A stretch of DNA of 64,000 bases from contig NZ_CP102630.1 of NCBI RefSeq assembly GCF_024721605.1, positions 1,798,001-1,862,000 on the forward strand, written 5' to 3'. Source of the DNA: Sphingomicrobium flavum. GTDB taxonomy: Bacteria; Pseudomonadota; Alphaproteobacteria; Sphingomonadales; Sphingomonadaceae. Positions 1 through 8,712 of the stretch are shown here, in pieces; within the stretch, counting starts at the first letter, position 1; each line of letters opens with the position of its first letter. The position numbers and the translations under genes are program-made. Below the pieces are notes generated by a model. That model saw only the letters and a list, made by a program, of their open reading frames with translations, was not told the DNA's origin and ran no database searches.

Positions 1-1013
1 TGCCCGCCCTTTGGCGCTTCTTCCTCGAGCCATTTGAGGAAGCGCGAGATGACCGCGCCGTCGCGATATTGCGCCTCGCGGTGGCCCTGCTTTTCGGCTT
101 CATTCTTGATCGCCTTGGGCAGCACCGCAGGATCGCGCAGCGCCAGCACGCGCGCACCGCCGGCTTCCAGCGCCAGTTCGATCGCGGCGACCGAGCGTTC
201 GGGGTCGACCGCTACGGTCTTGCCGCCAAAGCTGTCGGTCAGGAAGGGTTCGAAAGCGCTGCGTTCATGCAGGCGGATGTCATCGCCAAGGAAATTGCGC
301 AGTTCCTCATCCACCTTGTCGCCATCGACGAACAGGTCGGCGCTGGCATCGTCATTGACGATCAGGAAGGCCAAGGCGACCGGCGTATGCGTCACGTCCC
401 TGCCGCGCACGTTGAGCGTCCAGGCAATGCTGTCCAAGGCCGCGATCACCGCCGCATCGGCGCCATGATCCTTGAGCCAGCTCGCGATTTCCGAGCGCTT
501 GTCGGACGAGGCGCGCCCCGCAAGGTTGGAGGAATAGGGCTCCAGCCGCGCCTTGGACGGCTGGGGCTTGCCCGCCCAAACCGCATCGATGGGATTGCGC
601 TCGACCGCCACCAATTCAGCACCGATCGCTTCCAGGCTACGCTTGGCCTGTTTCACCCAGGCACGGGTGTGCAGCCAGGGATCGAAGCCCACGCGCGCGC
701 CCTTGGAGGCATGCTTGCCGAGCCATTCGGCGATCGAAGTGTCGGGCACATCTTCATAGCTGTAGAGCGCGCCATCGACCTGGTTGCGCACCTGGATGGT
801 GTAGCGACCGTCGGTGAAGATCGCCGCTTCCTCGGGCAGCACCGCGGCCGCGCCGGCCGAGCCGTCAAAGCCCGTCAGCCACGCCAGCCGCTGCGCATAG
901 CTGCCGACATATTCGCTCATATGTTCATCGGTCAGCGGCACCACGAAGCCATCCAGATTGTCGGATTTCAGCTGGCTGCGCAGCGCATTCAGGCGATCGG
1001 CATAAGTGGACAT
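1..1013 (-). CDS. Xaa-Pro aminopeptidase, M24B family (C-terminal part beyond window)
   Basis: This is the N-terminal ~337 residues of a cytoplasmic aminopeptidase that removes an N-terminal residue preceding proline. The reading frame starts with ATG at 1013, eight bases or so after an AAGGG ribosome binding site, and runs off the left edge. Two creatinase N-terminal-like domains are visible: the first contains the motifs FVVPLTDEHMSEY and LAWLTGFDGSAG, with FTDGRYTIQ following. The second contains AALDSIAWTLNVRG, a hallmark of the three-domain XPNPEP1-like aminopeptidase P. Family members are about 600 residues, so the metal-binding pita-bread domain with its Asp/His/Glu ligands lies mostly outside the window. 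It is divergent from the oligopeptidase gene at 1134. The family call is firm, the exact substrate range is inferred. Confidence 0.88.
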   Translation of the reverse strand, partial: MSTYADRLNALRSQLKSDNLDGFVVPLTDEHMSEYVGSYAQRLAWLTGFDGSAGAAAVLPEEAAIFTDGRYTIQVRNQVDGALYSYEDVPDTSIAEWLGKHASKGARVGFDPWLHTRAWVKQAKRSLEAIGAELVAVERNPIDAVWAGKPQPSKARLEPYSSNLAGRASSDKRSEIASWLKDHGADAAVIAALDSIAWTLNVRGRDVTHTPVALAFLIVNDDASADLFVDGDKVDEELRNFLGDDIRLHERSAFEPFLTDSFGGKTVAVDPERSVAAIELALEAGGARVLALRDPAVLPKAIKNEAEKQGHREAQYRDGAVISRFLKWLEEEAPKGG

Positions 1014-1133
1014 GGTTCAACCCTTGGAAAATTCGATGAATGGCGGTCTGGGCGGCCATGTAGCGCGCTTTTACGCTGGACGCGACCGCTCGTCCCTTTC
1101 ATCACGCTATAAATGATTTTCGAGGAGCTTTCG

Positions 1134-3278
1134 ATGCCACTTCGTCATTTGGCACTTATGGCCGCCATGCTGGCCGCCACCCCCGTTTCTGCCCAACAGG
1201 AGTCCGACTTGTCCAATCCCCCCGTCGCCGAGCAGCGCCCCTATAGCTACGAACGCCACGGCATCACGGTCGAAGATCCCTATTTCTGGATGAAGGACCA
1301 GAGCTATCCCACCATCGATGATGAGGATGTGCTGTCCTACCTCAAGCAAGAAAATGCCTATTTCGACCTGTGGAAGAAGCCGCAGGAAGCCGCGATCGAG
1401 GCATTGTTCGAGGAGATGAAGGGCCGCATCAAGGAAGATGACAAGACCGTACCGGTCAAGGATGGTGGCTATGTCTACTGGTCCGAATTTGCCCCCGGCA
1501 CCCAATATCGCCTGTGGTATCGCAAGGCCGTGACAGGCACGGCCGCCGATGCGCAGCCGACCGACGGTACGCTCATCTATGACGAGAACAAGGCTGCCGA
1601 CGGGCTCGATTATTATCGCCTTGGCGCCTTTGCCGTCAGCCCCGACGGGACCAAGCTGGCCTATGCCACCGACACCAATGGCGCCGAGCGCTTCACGCTG
1701 ACAGTCCGCGATCTCGCCACCGGCGAGGATATCGAGGAAATCACCGCGGTTAGCATCGGCCAGCCGGTCTGGACGTCAGGCTCGGACGGCCTCGTCTATA
1801 CCGAGGTCAACGACCAGTGGCGCAGCTTCCGCGCCCTTTATCACGCGCTCGGCAGCGACCCCAAGGACGACCCCACCCTCTATGAGGAAAAGGAAGATGT
1901 CGCCTTCACCGTGGGCGTGGGCCAGTCGACCGACGAGCAATATATTTTCATCTCGAGCGGCGAGAACAGCTCCAACGAGATCCGTTACGTCCCCGCCGAC
2001 AATCCCACCGCCGAGCCGGTGCTGGTCATGCGCCGCCGCCCGCTCATCCAATATGATGTGGATGCCAGCCACGGGAAATTCTGGATCACCACCAACGACA
2101 ATCATGTCAATTTCCGCCTGGCCGAGGCCGATCCCGCCAATCCGGGCGTCTGGAACACGGTGATCGCCGGTTCGGACGAATTCTACCTCCAGGACGTCAC
2201 CGCCCACCGCGATCATATGCTGGTCGAAGGCCGGGTGAACGGCCTCGATCAGCTCTACCTGCGCGATTATCAGTCGGGCGAGATGGAGCGCGTGCCCTTT
2301 GCCGAAGAAGCCTATTCGGCGGGCTTTGCTGGCAATCCCGAATATGCGCCCGCCGCCTACCGCGTCGGCTATTCGTCCATGGTCACGCCCGTTACCGTCT
2401 ATGACTATCATCCCGCCGACGACCGGCTGGAAGTGCTCAAGGTGCAGGAAATTCCTTCGGGCTACGATCCCTCGCTCTACACCGTCGACCGCCTGATGAT
2501 CGATGCGCGCGACGGCGCCAAGGTCCCGGTCTCGGTCGTGCGTCGCAAGGATTTCGCATTGGACGGTTCGGGCAAGCTCTTCGTCTATGCTTATGGCGCC
2601 TATGGCTATGCCATCCCGCCCGGCTTCTCCACCAGCCGCCTCAGCCTGGTCGATCGCGGCTTTGCCTATGCCATCGCGCATATTCGCGGCGGCGATGACC
2701 TTGGCTATCAGTGGTATCTCGATGGCAAGCTGAAAGCCCGCAACAACACCTTCAACGATTTCGTCGATGTCACCCGCGGCCTGATCGATGCGGGCTATGC
2801 CACGGCTGGCAATGTCGCCGCACAGGGCGGCAGCGCGGGCGGCGAACTGATGGGAGCGATCGTCAACCAGGCCCCCGAACTTTACGGCGCGGTCGTGGCC
2901 GACGTGCCCTTCGTCGATGTGTTGAATACCATGCTCGATGACACGCTGCCGCTGACGCCAGGCGAGTGGAACGAATGGGGCAATCCCATCACCGATCCCG
3001 AAGCCTTCAAGCTGCTCCTGTCCTATTCGCCCTATGACAATGTCACGGCGCAGGATTATCCCGCCATGCTGATCACCGGCGGGCTCAACGATCCGCGCGT
3101 CACCTATTGGGAGCCCGCCAAATGGGCCGCCCGCCTGCGCGCGACCAAGACCGATGACAATCTGCTCTTGCTCAAGATCAACATGGGCGCGGGCCATGGC
3201 GGCAAGTCAGGGCGCTGGAACAGCCTTTATGAAACCGCCGAAGCCTATCAGTTCGTGATCGACCAGCTGGAGCAATAG
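1134..3278 (+). CDS. ptrB: Oligopeptidase B / prolyl oligopeptidase-type serine peptidase (S9A), exported
   Basis: A 714-residue serine peptidase that should cleave short peptides, probably after basic residues. The N-terminal half is a beta-propeller that gates access and the C-terminal third is the alpha/beta-hydrolase domain. The triad is readable: Ser567 in GGSAGG, Asp653 in NDPRVTYW and His688 in GAGHGG. I chose ATG 1134 rather than an ATG 21 bases upstream because GAGGAG lies 6 bases before it and the protein then begins with a clean signal peptide (MPLRHLALMAAMLAATPVSAQ). An exported location is therefore likely, which differs from the cytoplasmic enterobacterial enzyme. The stop TAG shares its last base with the GTG start of the next gene, so the two are translationally coupled. 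Specificity for Arg/Lys is inferred from family resemblance. Confidence 0.9.
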   Translation: MPLRHLALMAAMLAATPVSAQQESDLSNPPVAEQRPYSYERHGITVEDPYFWMKDQSYPTIDDEDVLSYLKQENAYFDLWKKPQEAAIEALFEEMKGRIKEDDKTVPVKDGGYVYWSEFAPGTQYRLWYRKAVTGTAADAQPTDGTLIYDENKAADGLDYYRLGAFAVSPDGTKLAYATDTNGAERFTLTVRDLATGEDIEEITAVSIGQPVWTSGSDGLVYTEVNDQWRSFRALYHALGSDPKDDPTLYEEKEDVAFTVGVGQSTDEQYIFISSGENSSNEIRYVPADNPTAEPVLVMRRRPLIQYDVDASHGKFWITTNDNHVNFRLAEADPANPGVWNTVIAGSDEFYLQDVTAHRDHMLVEGRVNGLDQLYLRDYQSGEMERVPFAEEAYSAGFAGNPEYAPAAYRVGYSSMVTPVTVYDYHPADDRLEVLKVQEIPSGYDPSLYTVDRLMIDARDGAKVPVSVVRRKDFALDGSGKLFVYAYGAYGYAIPPGFSTSRLSLVDRGFAYAIAHIRGGDDLGYQWYLDGKLKARNNTFNDFVDVTRGLIDAGYATAGNVAAQGGSAGGELMGAIVNQAPELYGAVVADVPFVDVLNTMLDDTLPLTPGEWNEWGNPITDPEAFKLLLSYSPYDNVTAQDYPAMLITGGLNDPRVTYWEPAKWAARLRATKTDDNLLLLKINMGAGHGGKSGRWNSLYETAEAYQFVIDQLEQ

Positions 3279-4690
3279 TGAAGCTGGTCGCGGGCCTTGT
3301 CGCCGCCGCGCTGTCGGCCAGCCTGCTGGTCGATGACGCGGCGCGCTACGAGCCCGCCATGACCGCCGAAGTCCGCCCGCTCGCCAATGGGCAGATGCTG
3401 GCGGACATGAATTTCAACGAAGCCGCGCCCGTCTACATCTTCCGCCGCTCGGCGGTCACCCGCGATACGCAGCAAAGCTGGCGCGTGGGCCAATGGCAGG
3501 TGGAAACCCCGGGGGTCGAGCTGCGGCGGATCGGGCTTTACGACGCGCTGGTGCGCAGCGATGCCAGGCCGCTCAAGGGCAAGGTGCGCATCCGTTTTAC
3601 GCCCCATCGCGGGCTGCTCATCGCCGACTATGCCAATGCGCTGCACCTCACCGATGGCACGCTCGCCATCTTTTCCGATCATTTCGCGCTGCGCCCCGCC
3701 CCCTCGATCGAGGCGGTGGCGGCGCTGGGCGCGGATATCAACGCGCTGCCCGATTATGAAGGCGGCAACCCCCTGGTCACCTTCCGCGCCGCCGGCAGCG
3801 CCATGTCCCATCGCGGCGAACGGCACGAGACACTGCGCCTCGAGACGCCGGCCTATGTCCTGTTCGGCCCGGCCAAGCCGAGAAATGGCGAGCATATTGC
3901 CACCGTCATCGATCCCGGATTGCCCGGCTGGCTCGCCAGCCAGCTCGAAGTCGGCGTGCCCGCCATCATGAACATCTATGCCGAGCGGCTGGGCGCGCGC
4001 AAAGGCGAGAAGCCCGAGCTGATCGTGGCCTGGAACGGCCCCACCGAAGGACGCGTCAGCCTTGGCGGCAGCGTGCTGGGCGATACGATCGTGATGCAGA
4101 TCGAGGGGCAGGCGCTAACCCGGCCCACCCGCAGCGCCTATGTCTATGCCCGCCAGTTCATCGCGCATGAGGCCGCCCATTTCTGGCTCGGCAATACGGT
4201 CGGCTATGGCGAACCGGGCGAGGCCTGGACCACCGAAGGCGGCGCCGACCTGATGGCCCAGCGCGCTGCCGAGATCATCGATCCCGATCATGACAGCCTG
4301 CCGACAATCGATCGCGCCTTCAACGATTGCGCCATATTGTCCGCTGACGGCCCGCTGAAAACTGCGCCCGAACGACACGGTCAGGAAATCTTCTACGCTT
4401 GCGGCGCCATCTTCAGCCTGGCCGCCGAAGCGGTCGAAAATCAGAATGGCGGCGACTTGTTCAGCTTCTGGTCGCGCCTCATCGAAGCCAATCGCGAGGA
4501 TGGCACCGTCACCGTCGCCGAATGGCTTGACGCGATGCGCGGCGCGGGCGCGAGCGCCGAAGCCGTGCGCATCATCGCGGCCATGCACGAAGTGGGCAGC
4601 GATGATCCCAAGGCCAGTCTGTTGGCATTGATGGAGGAAGTCGGGGTCGAAGCCTGGCAGGAAGGCGACGGAAGGATCCACCTCAGATGA
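3278..4690 (+). CDS. Exported M1-like (gluzincin) zinc metallopeptidase
   Basis: A 470-residue protein whose central sequence matches the gluzincin signature HExxH-X18-E exactly: His297, Glu298, His301 and Glu320, the last in TTEGGADLMA, which replaces the WLNEG of classical M1 aminopeptidases. The N-terminal ~270 residues resemble no domain that I can name and would correspond to the beta-rich M1 N-terminal region. The GAMEN exopeptidase motif is not evident, so aminopeptidase activity should not be assumed. A short hydrophobic N-terminus (MKLVAGLVAAALSASLLV) suggests export. Translation starts at GTG 3278, overlapping the ptrB stop by one base, and the 3-prime end overlaps the thioesterase gene in an ATGA. 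The peptidase fold is well supported, the substrate is unknown. Confidence 0.78.
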   Translation: MKLVAGLVAAALSASLLVDDAARYEPAMTAEVRPLANGQMLADMNFNEAAPVYIFRRSAVTRDTQQSWRVGQWQVETPGVELRRIGLYDALVRSDARPLKGKVRIRFTPHRGLLIADYANALHLTDGTLAIFSDHFALRPAPSIEAVAALGADINALPDYEGGNPLVTFRAAGSAMSHRGERHETLRLETPAYVLFGPAKPRNGEHIATVIDPGLPGWLASQLEVGVPAIMNIYAERLGARKGEKPELIVAWNGPTEGRVSLGGSVLGDTIVMQIEGQALTRPTRSAYVYARQFIAHEAAHFWLGNTVGYGEPGEAWTTEGGADLMAQRAAEIIDPDHDSLPTIDRAFNDCAILSADGPLKTAPERHGQEIFYACGAIFSLAAEAVENQNGGDLFSFWSRLIEANREDGTVTVAEWLDAMRGAGASAEAVRIIAAMHEVGSDDPKASLLALMEEVGVEAWQEGDGRIHLR

Positions 4691-5085
4691 AACCCGTCTT
4701 CGAACTGCCCTTCACGGCAAGGGCCGGCCATATCGACGAGCTTGGCCATGTGAACAATGCCATCTGGGTCCAGTGGATCCAGGATGTCGCCACCGCCCAT
4801 TGGCGCAGCGTGGCGAGCGAGGCGCATCAGGCCGCCTATGTCTGGGTCGTGGTGCGCCACGAAATCGATTATCTGCGCGGGCTGCACGAAGGCGAAAGCG
4901 TGACCGCGCGCACCTGGGTCGGCGATGCACCCAAAGGGGCGCGCTTCGATCGCTATATGGAATTTGTCGGTGACGACGGGAAGGTGCGGGTGAAAGCGCG
5001 CACCCAATGGGCGATCATCGATGTTGCCGCCCAGCGCCCTATCCGCGTCCCGGCCGACGTCGCCGCGCCCTTTCTGGACGATTGA
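4687..5085 (+). CDS. Acyl-CoA thioesterase, 4HBT/YbgC-type hotdog protein
   Basis: A single hotdog-fold domain of 132 residues, the usual length for the family. Near the N-terminus it has the segment GHIDELGHVNNAIWVQWIQ, which matches the 4-hydroxybenzoyl-CoA thioesterase active-site motif D-x-x-G-H-V-N-N. It probably hydrolyses an acyl-CoA thioester in the cytoplasm; chain length and substrate cannot be read. The ATG overlaps the stop of the M1-like peptidase gene (ATGA), so it is part of the same transcript although the functions look unrelated. Confidence 0.85.
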   Translation: MKPVFELPFTARAGHIDELGHVNNAIWVQWIQDVATAHWRSVASEAHQAAYVWVVVRHEIDYLRGLHEGESVTARTWVGDAPKGARFDRYMEFVGDDGKVRVKARTQWAIIDVAAQRPIRVPADVAAPFLDD

Positions 5086-5117
5086 CTGGAGCCGAAACGA
5101 GTCGCAGACTGCAACCC

Positions 5118-5756
5118 ATGTCGGGGCTCATTCTCTATGACTATTTCCGCAGCTCGGCCTCCTACCGGGTGCGCATCGGGCTGAACCTCAAGGGCGTGGC
5201 CTATGAACAGCGCAAGGTGAACCTGGTCGACGGGTCGCAGAAGGCCGATGATTACAAGGCGCTCAACCCGCAGGGTTTCGTCCCCATGCTGGTCGCGGGC
5301 GAGAAGAAGATCACGCAAAGCCTCGCCATCCTCGACTGGCTGGATGCCCGTTATGACGATCCGCCCTTCGTCCCGTCCGATCCCGATAAGCGCGCCCATG
5401 TGCTGGCACTGGCGACGGCGGTGGCCTGCGACATCCATCCGCTCAACAATCTGCGCGTACTGAAATATCTCAAGGACCCGCTCGGCGTCTCCGAAGGGGC
5501 CAAGGATGAATGGTATCGCCACTGGGTCAAGGAAGGCTTTGACGCGCTGGAAGCCATGGCCAAGCCCCATGCCGGTGCATGGCTGTTCGGCGATGCGCCG
5601 ACGCTGGCCGATATCTGCCTGATGCCGCAGCTCTACAATGCCCGCCGCTTTTCCGTGCCGATCAGCGACTATCCTACCCTGCGCCGCGCCGATGAAACCG
5701 CCAGCGGCCACCCCGCCTTCGCCGCCGCCCACCCAGACCTGCAGGAGCAGCATTGA
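5118..5756 (+). CDS. maiA: Maleylacetoacetate isomerase (zeta-class glutathione transferase)
   Basis: A 212-residue glutathione transferase of the zeta class. The N-terminal thioredoxin-like domain contains SSASYRVRIGLNLKG (about residues 11-25), the zeta-class active-site signature with the catalytic serines, and NPQGFVPML with the cis-proline. The all-alpha C-terminal domain contains the typical GDAPTLADICLMPQ N-capping box. The family isomerises maleylacetoacetate to fumarylacetoacetate in tyrosine/homogentisate breakdown, but no other gene of that pathway is present here, so a general GST role is possible. I placed the start at ATG 5118, since the upstream open frame looks non-coding. Its TGA overlaps the ATG of the aldolase-like gene (TGATG). 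Confidence 0.87.
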   Translation: MSGLILYDYFRSSASYRVRIGLNLKGVAYEQRKVNLVDGSQKADDYKALNPQGFVPMLVAGEKKITQSLAILDWLDARYDDPPFVPSDPDKRAHVLALATAVACDIHPLNNLRVLKYLKDPLGVSEGAKDEWYRHWVKEGFDALEAMAKPHAGAWLFGDAPTLADICLMPQLYNARRFSVPISDYPTLRRADETASGHPAFAAAHPDLQEQH

Positions 5757-6571
5757 TGAACCGCGCCGACACGATGGCCAGCTCGATGGCAGGCGCCAAG
5801 GCGCTCGATGCCGTCGACATTCCCAGCCTCAAGGGCAAGGTTTCCGATGACGAATGGAAGATCCGCGTCGATCTGGCCGCAGCTTACCGGCTGGTCGCTT
5901 ATTATGGCTGGGATGATCTGATCTTCACCCATCTGTCCGCCCGCATCCCTGGGCCGGAACATCACTTCCTGCTGAACCCTTACAACCTGATGTTCGAGGA
6001 AGTAACCGCCTCCTCGCTGGTCAAGGTCGACCAGCATGGCCATGCGGTGGACGACACGCCCTTCATGACCAATCCGGCGGGCTTCATCATCCACAGCGCG
6101 GTGCATATGGCGCGCGAGGATGCCCATGCGGTAATGCACCTCCACACCCCTCACGGCCAGGCCGTCAGCGCACACCAGGACGGGCTATTGCCGCTGACGC
6201 AGACCGCCATGCTGATCATGGGCGATCTGGCCTTTCATGATTATGAGGGCGTGGCGGTAGATGCCGACGAGCGCGAACGCATCATTGCCGATCTGGGCGA
6301 CAAGGGCGCGATGCTGCTGAGGAATCATGGCACGCTGGCGACCGGCCGCAACGTCGGCGAATGTTTCATCAAGCTCTATTATCTGGAACGCGCCTGCGAA
6401 GCGCAGATCATGGCGCTGTCTGCCGGTGATCAGGTCAACCTTCCTCCCCAGGGCGCGCCGGAAATTACTGCGCAGCAGGGCAGTGTCGGGCTACCGATGG
6501 TCGCCAATGCGCTGGCCTGGCCGGCATTGCTGCGCAAGGCGCACCGGCTCGATCCCAGCTTCGCCACCTGA
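5756..6571 (+). CDS. Class II aldolase/adducin family protein
   Basis: A 271-residue protein of the class II aldolase/adducin fold. Visible family features are GWDDLIFTHLSARIP near residue 50, the zinc-binding pair in MHLHTPHGQAV (about residue 130) and the third histidine in LLRNHGTLATG (about residue 185). Family members such as fuculose-phosphate aldolase use these residues to cleave or epimerise phosphorylated sugars; many adducin-like bacterial proteins of this length have no assigned substrate. It starts at ATG 5756, overlapping the maiA stop, so it is coupled to that gene. A GAT-rich, ~30-residue N-terminal extension precedes the domain. Confidence 0.85.
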   Translation: MNRADTMASSMAGAKALDAVDIPSLKGKVSDDEWKIRVDLAAAYRLVAYYGWDDLIFTHLSARIPGPEHHFLLNPYNLMFEEVTASSLVKVDQHGHAVDDTPFMTNPAGFIIHSAVHMAREDAHAVMHLHTPHGQAVSAHQDGLLPLTQTAMLIMGDLAFHDYEGVAVDADERERIIADLGDKGAMLLRNHGTLATGRNVGECFIKLYYLERACEAQIMALSAGDQVNLPPQGAPEITAQQGSVGLPMVANALAWPALLRKAHRLDPSFAT

Positions 6572-6587
6572 ACTCCAGACAAGCGAA

Positions 6588-6617
6588 AGGGCGAGGCCGT
6601 TTTCACGACCCCGCCCT
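6588..6617 (-). terminator. Possible hairpin terminator between convergent genes
   Basis: AGGGCG (6588-6593) pairs with CGCCCT (6612-6617) with two further G-C pairs inside after one mismatch. It lies between the convergent aldolase-like gene and the autotransporter gene. There is only a weak CTTT tract on the minus-strand side, so the assignment is tentative. Confidence 0.35.
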
Positions 6618-6636
6618 CCCCTCTGGCGTACGGACG

Positions 6637-8712
6637 CTAGAAGCCCACAGCCACGCCGACCCGGCCACCATTGGAGCCGCCTTCCGACGACCCGGCATAG
6701 CCAGCCGAGACATAAACGCGCGGCGCCACGCGCGCGACGAGACCCGCCGCAAAGCCCGTTTCACCCCGATAGGTGGAGACGTTCGCCGACAGGCTGATAT
6801 CGCTGTCCGGCACAACCATCATGCCGCCCAGCGCCATCGCCGCCGCGATCCCGCCTTCATGCTCCTCGCTCATGTCGAACAGCTCGTTCACGTCCGACTG
6901 CAGCGCAGAAATATCGGCTTCATGGAAGGACATCGTGTCGAACAGCTGTGCGCTCAGGCGATCGACCTGTGCAGCCGAAGCCGCAGAACCGCGACCCAGC
7001 GTACCATCAGCATCCACCGTCACGATATCGAGCGGGCCGACCTGGGCCAGCGTGGATGCATCAATGTCACCAATCTGCACCGACGAGCCCGCACCACCAA
7101 TCTGGACCTGGTTGGACCGCGTGGTCGTGGCATTAAGCCCAATGGCGGTGGAGTTGGTGTGATTGACGGTTGCCGCATAGCCCACAGCGGTACCAAAGGC
7201 GCTATTCACAACGCTGTTACGGCCGACCGCCGTACCCCCGTCACCAAAGGCCTTTGCGGCGGCACCAACGGCCGTCGACGACACCCGGGTTGCCTGTGCT
7301 TCGAAACCGAGTGCGCTGGCGTTGGTGTTGCTGGCAATGGCTGCGCGGCCAATCGCAAGCGACTGGACACCCGATGCATTGGCGCTGCTGCCCATCGCCG
7401 TTGCACGGAAGGCGGTTGCCTGGGTCAAGCGACCCAGCGCCAGGCCTTCACTGCCCGTCGAATTTGCAAGGAAGCCGATCACCGTCGCGCCGCTACCCGT
7501 CGCACTGGCATTGCGGCCAATGGCGGTCGTGCTGTCCTGCGAAGCCACTGTGTCGACGCCAAGCGCGAGCGCATAAAGGCCCGTCGCTTGCGCCCCAAGC
7601 CCATCATTATCGCCAAAAGGATCGGTGGAAACGCTGTCACCGCCGATGGCAATGGCGCCCGTGGCCGTCGCGTCGGAGCTGAAGCCAAGCGCCATTGCGC
7701 TTGATTGTGTTGCATTGGCCAAGTAACCCAAGGCTACACTGTTGCCACCCGACGCTGTCGTCGATGCACCCACAGCGGTTGATGTCGAGCCGGTCGCGTC
7801 GGCCGAGAACCCAAGTGCCGTCGAAGCTCCGAGGCCACTCGCAACAGCACTCCGGCCCAACGCGACATTGGATGATCCCGTGGCACTTGCATCTTGGCCG
7901 ATGGCAATGGCGCTAAAGCCCGCCGAGCTTTGCAAGCCAATTGCAATAGATGACGTGCTGCTGGCCGCTGATTCCGCGCCGATTGCAATTGAATTGCTAC
8001 CAGTCGCCTGAGCTCCGGTACCATCGGCGTCACGATCGCCGCCGATGGCGATAGCGCCGATGGCTGAAGCGTTGGATCGCGAACCAATACTGACCGACCC
8101 GGCGCTGCCGGCATCCGCAAGGAAGCCCATCGCAGTCGCATCCGCAGCGTCAGCGGTCGCTTGGGCACCTACGGCGGTCGTTTGCACGGCTGTGGCATCT
8201 GCTAGACCGCCAAGGGCAGTGGCATTGCTGAACTCCGCCTGTGCGCCGTAGCCAACCGCCGTAGAAAATGCGCCCAATGCGTCCGTAAAGCCGCCGATGG
8301 CAACTGTGCCTGACGCGTTGGCTGCATTGGATTCGGCGCCAATGGCGATGGAATGGAAGCCCAGAGCCTGCGCACCGGTTCCGTCATTGTCATAGTCGCC
8401 GCCAATTGCGACCGAACCGATGCCGCTGGCAGCGGTATCGCTGCCTACGGCGACAGCGCCGTTAGCCGTCGCATCGGCATTGGTGCCATAAGCCGTCGCA
8501 CCGGAACCGTCCGCGCTGGTCGCAGAAGAGCCCTCACCGCACGTCAGGCTTTCGTTGCCTGTCGCAGTCTCCAAAATTGTGTCCGGTGCATTGTCATTGT
8601 TTGTATCGATCAAACAATCCTGCGGCACCATCGCCGCTGCCGGTTCCGCCATCACGGTCGGAATGCTCATGATCGCCAATCCCGCCACACTTGCTTTCAA
8701 GATCATTTTCAT
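6637..8712 (-). CDS. YadA-like trimeric autotransporter adhesin
   Basis: A 691-residue surface protein predicted to form a trimer anchored in the outer membrane. It has a signal peptide (MKMILKASVAGLAIMSIPTVMAEPAAA), a short unique segment with one Cys pair, then roughly 480 residues of YadA/Hia head repeats of the type AxAIGxxAxAxGxxS, repeated about every 14 residues. This is followed by a short helical stalk (about residues 585-625) and a C-terminal anchor domain of ~80 residues ending in Gly-Phe, as expected for an outer-membrane beta-barrel. I chose ATG 8712 because AGGGG lies just upstream and the signal peptide then starts directly; the frame is open to 8745. The gene stands alone, with ~325 bases of leader region. 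It may mediate attachment or cell-cell adhesion; the ligand is unknown. Confidence 0.9.
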   Translation of the reverse strand: MKMILKASVAGLAIMSIPTVMAEPAAAMVPQDCLIDTNNDNAPDTILETATGNESLTCGEGSSATSADGSGATAYGTNADATANGAVAVGSDTAASGIGSVAIGGDYDNDGTGAQALGFHSIAIGAESNAANASGTVAIGGFTDALGAFSTAVGYGAQAEFSNATALGGLADATAVQTTAVGAQATADAADATAMGFLADAGSAGSVSIGSRSNASAIGAIAIGGDRDADGTGAQATGSNSIAIGAESAASSTSSIAIGLQSSAGFSAIAIGQDASATGSSNVALGRSAVASGLGASTALGFSADATGSTSTAVGASTTASGGNSVALGYLANATQSSAMALGFSSDATATGAIAIGGDSVSTDPFGDNDGLGAQATGLYALALGVDTVASQDSTTAIGRNASATGSGATVIGFLANSTGSEGLALGRLTQATAFRATAMGSSANASGVQSLAIGRAAIASNTNASALGFEAQATRVSSTAVGAAAKAFGDGGTAVGRNSVVNSAFGTAVGYAATVNHTNSTAIGLNATTTRSNQVQIGGAGSSVQIGDIDASTLAQVGPLDIVTVDADGTLGRGSAASAAQVDRLSAQLFDTMSFHEADISALQSDVNELFDMSEEHEGGIAAAMALGGMMVVPDSDISLSANVSTYRGETGFAAGLVARVAPRVYVSAGYAGSSEGGSNGGRVGVAVGF
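7125..8530 (-). repeat. Coding repeats: YadA-type head motifs
   Basis: Within the autotransporter gene, units of about 42 bases encode degenerate 14-residue head motifs (AIG..A.A.G..S). Some carry insertions with a GGDxDxDGxGAQA sequence that recurs at least three times, near 7570-7650, 7990-8050 and 8370-8420. The DNA copies are diverged but could still recombine and change head length. Confidence 0.75.

Noticed and set aside
69-1112. A 347-codon plus-strand frame at the left edge
   Set aside because: The minus strand encodes a convincing Xaa-Pro aminopeptidase N-terminus with a good ribosome site; the plus-strand frame is its shadow.
7125-8530. Regularly spaced repeats that could suggest a CRISPR array
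   Set aside because: The period of ~42 bases is in frame and encodes YadA head motifs; repeats are degenerate and there are no unique spacers.
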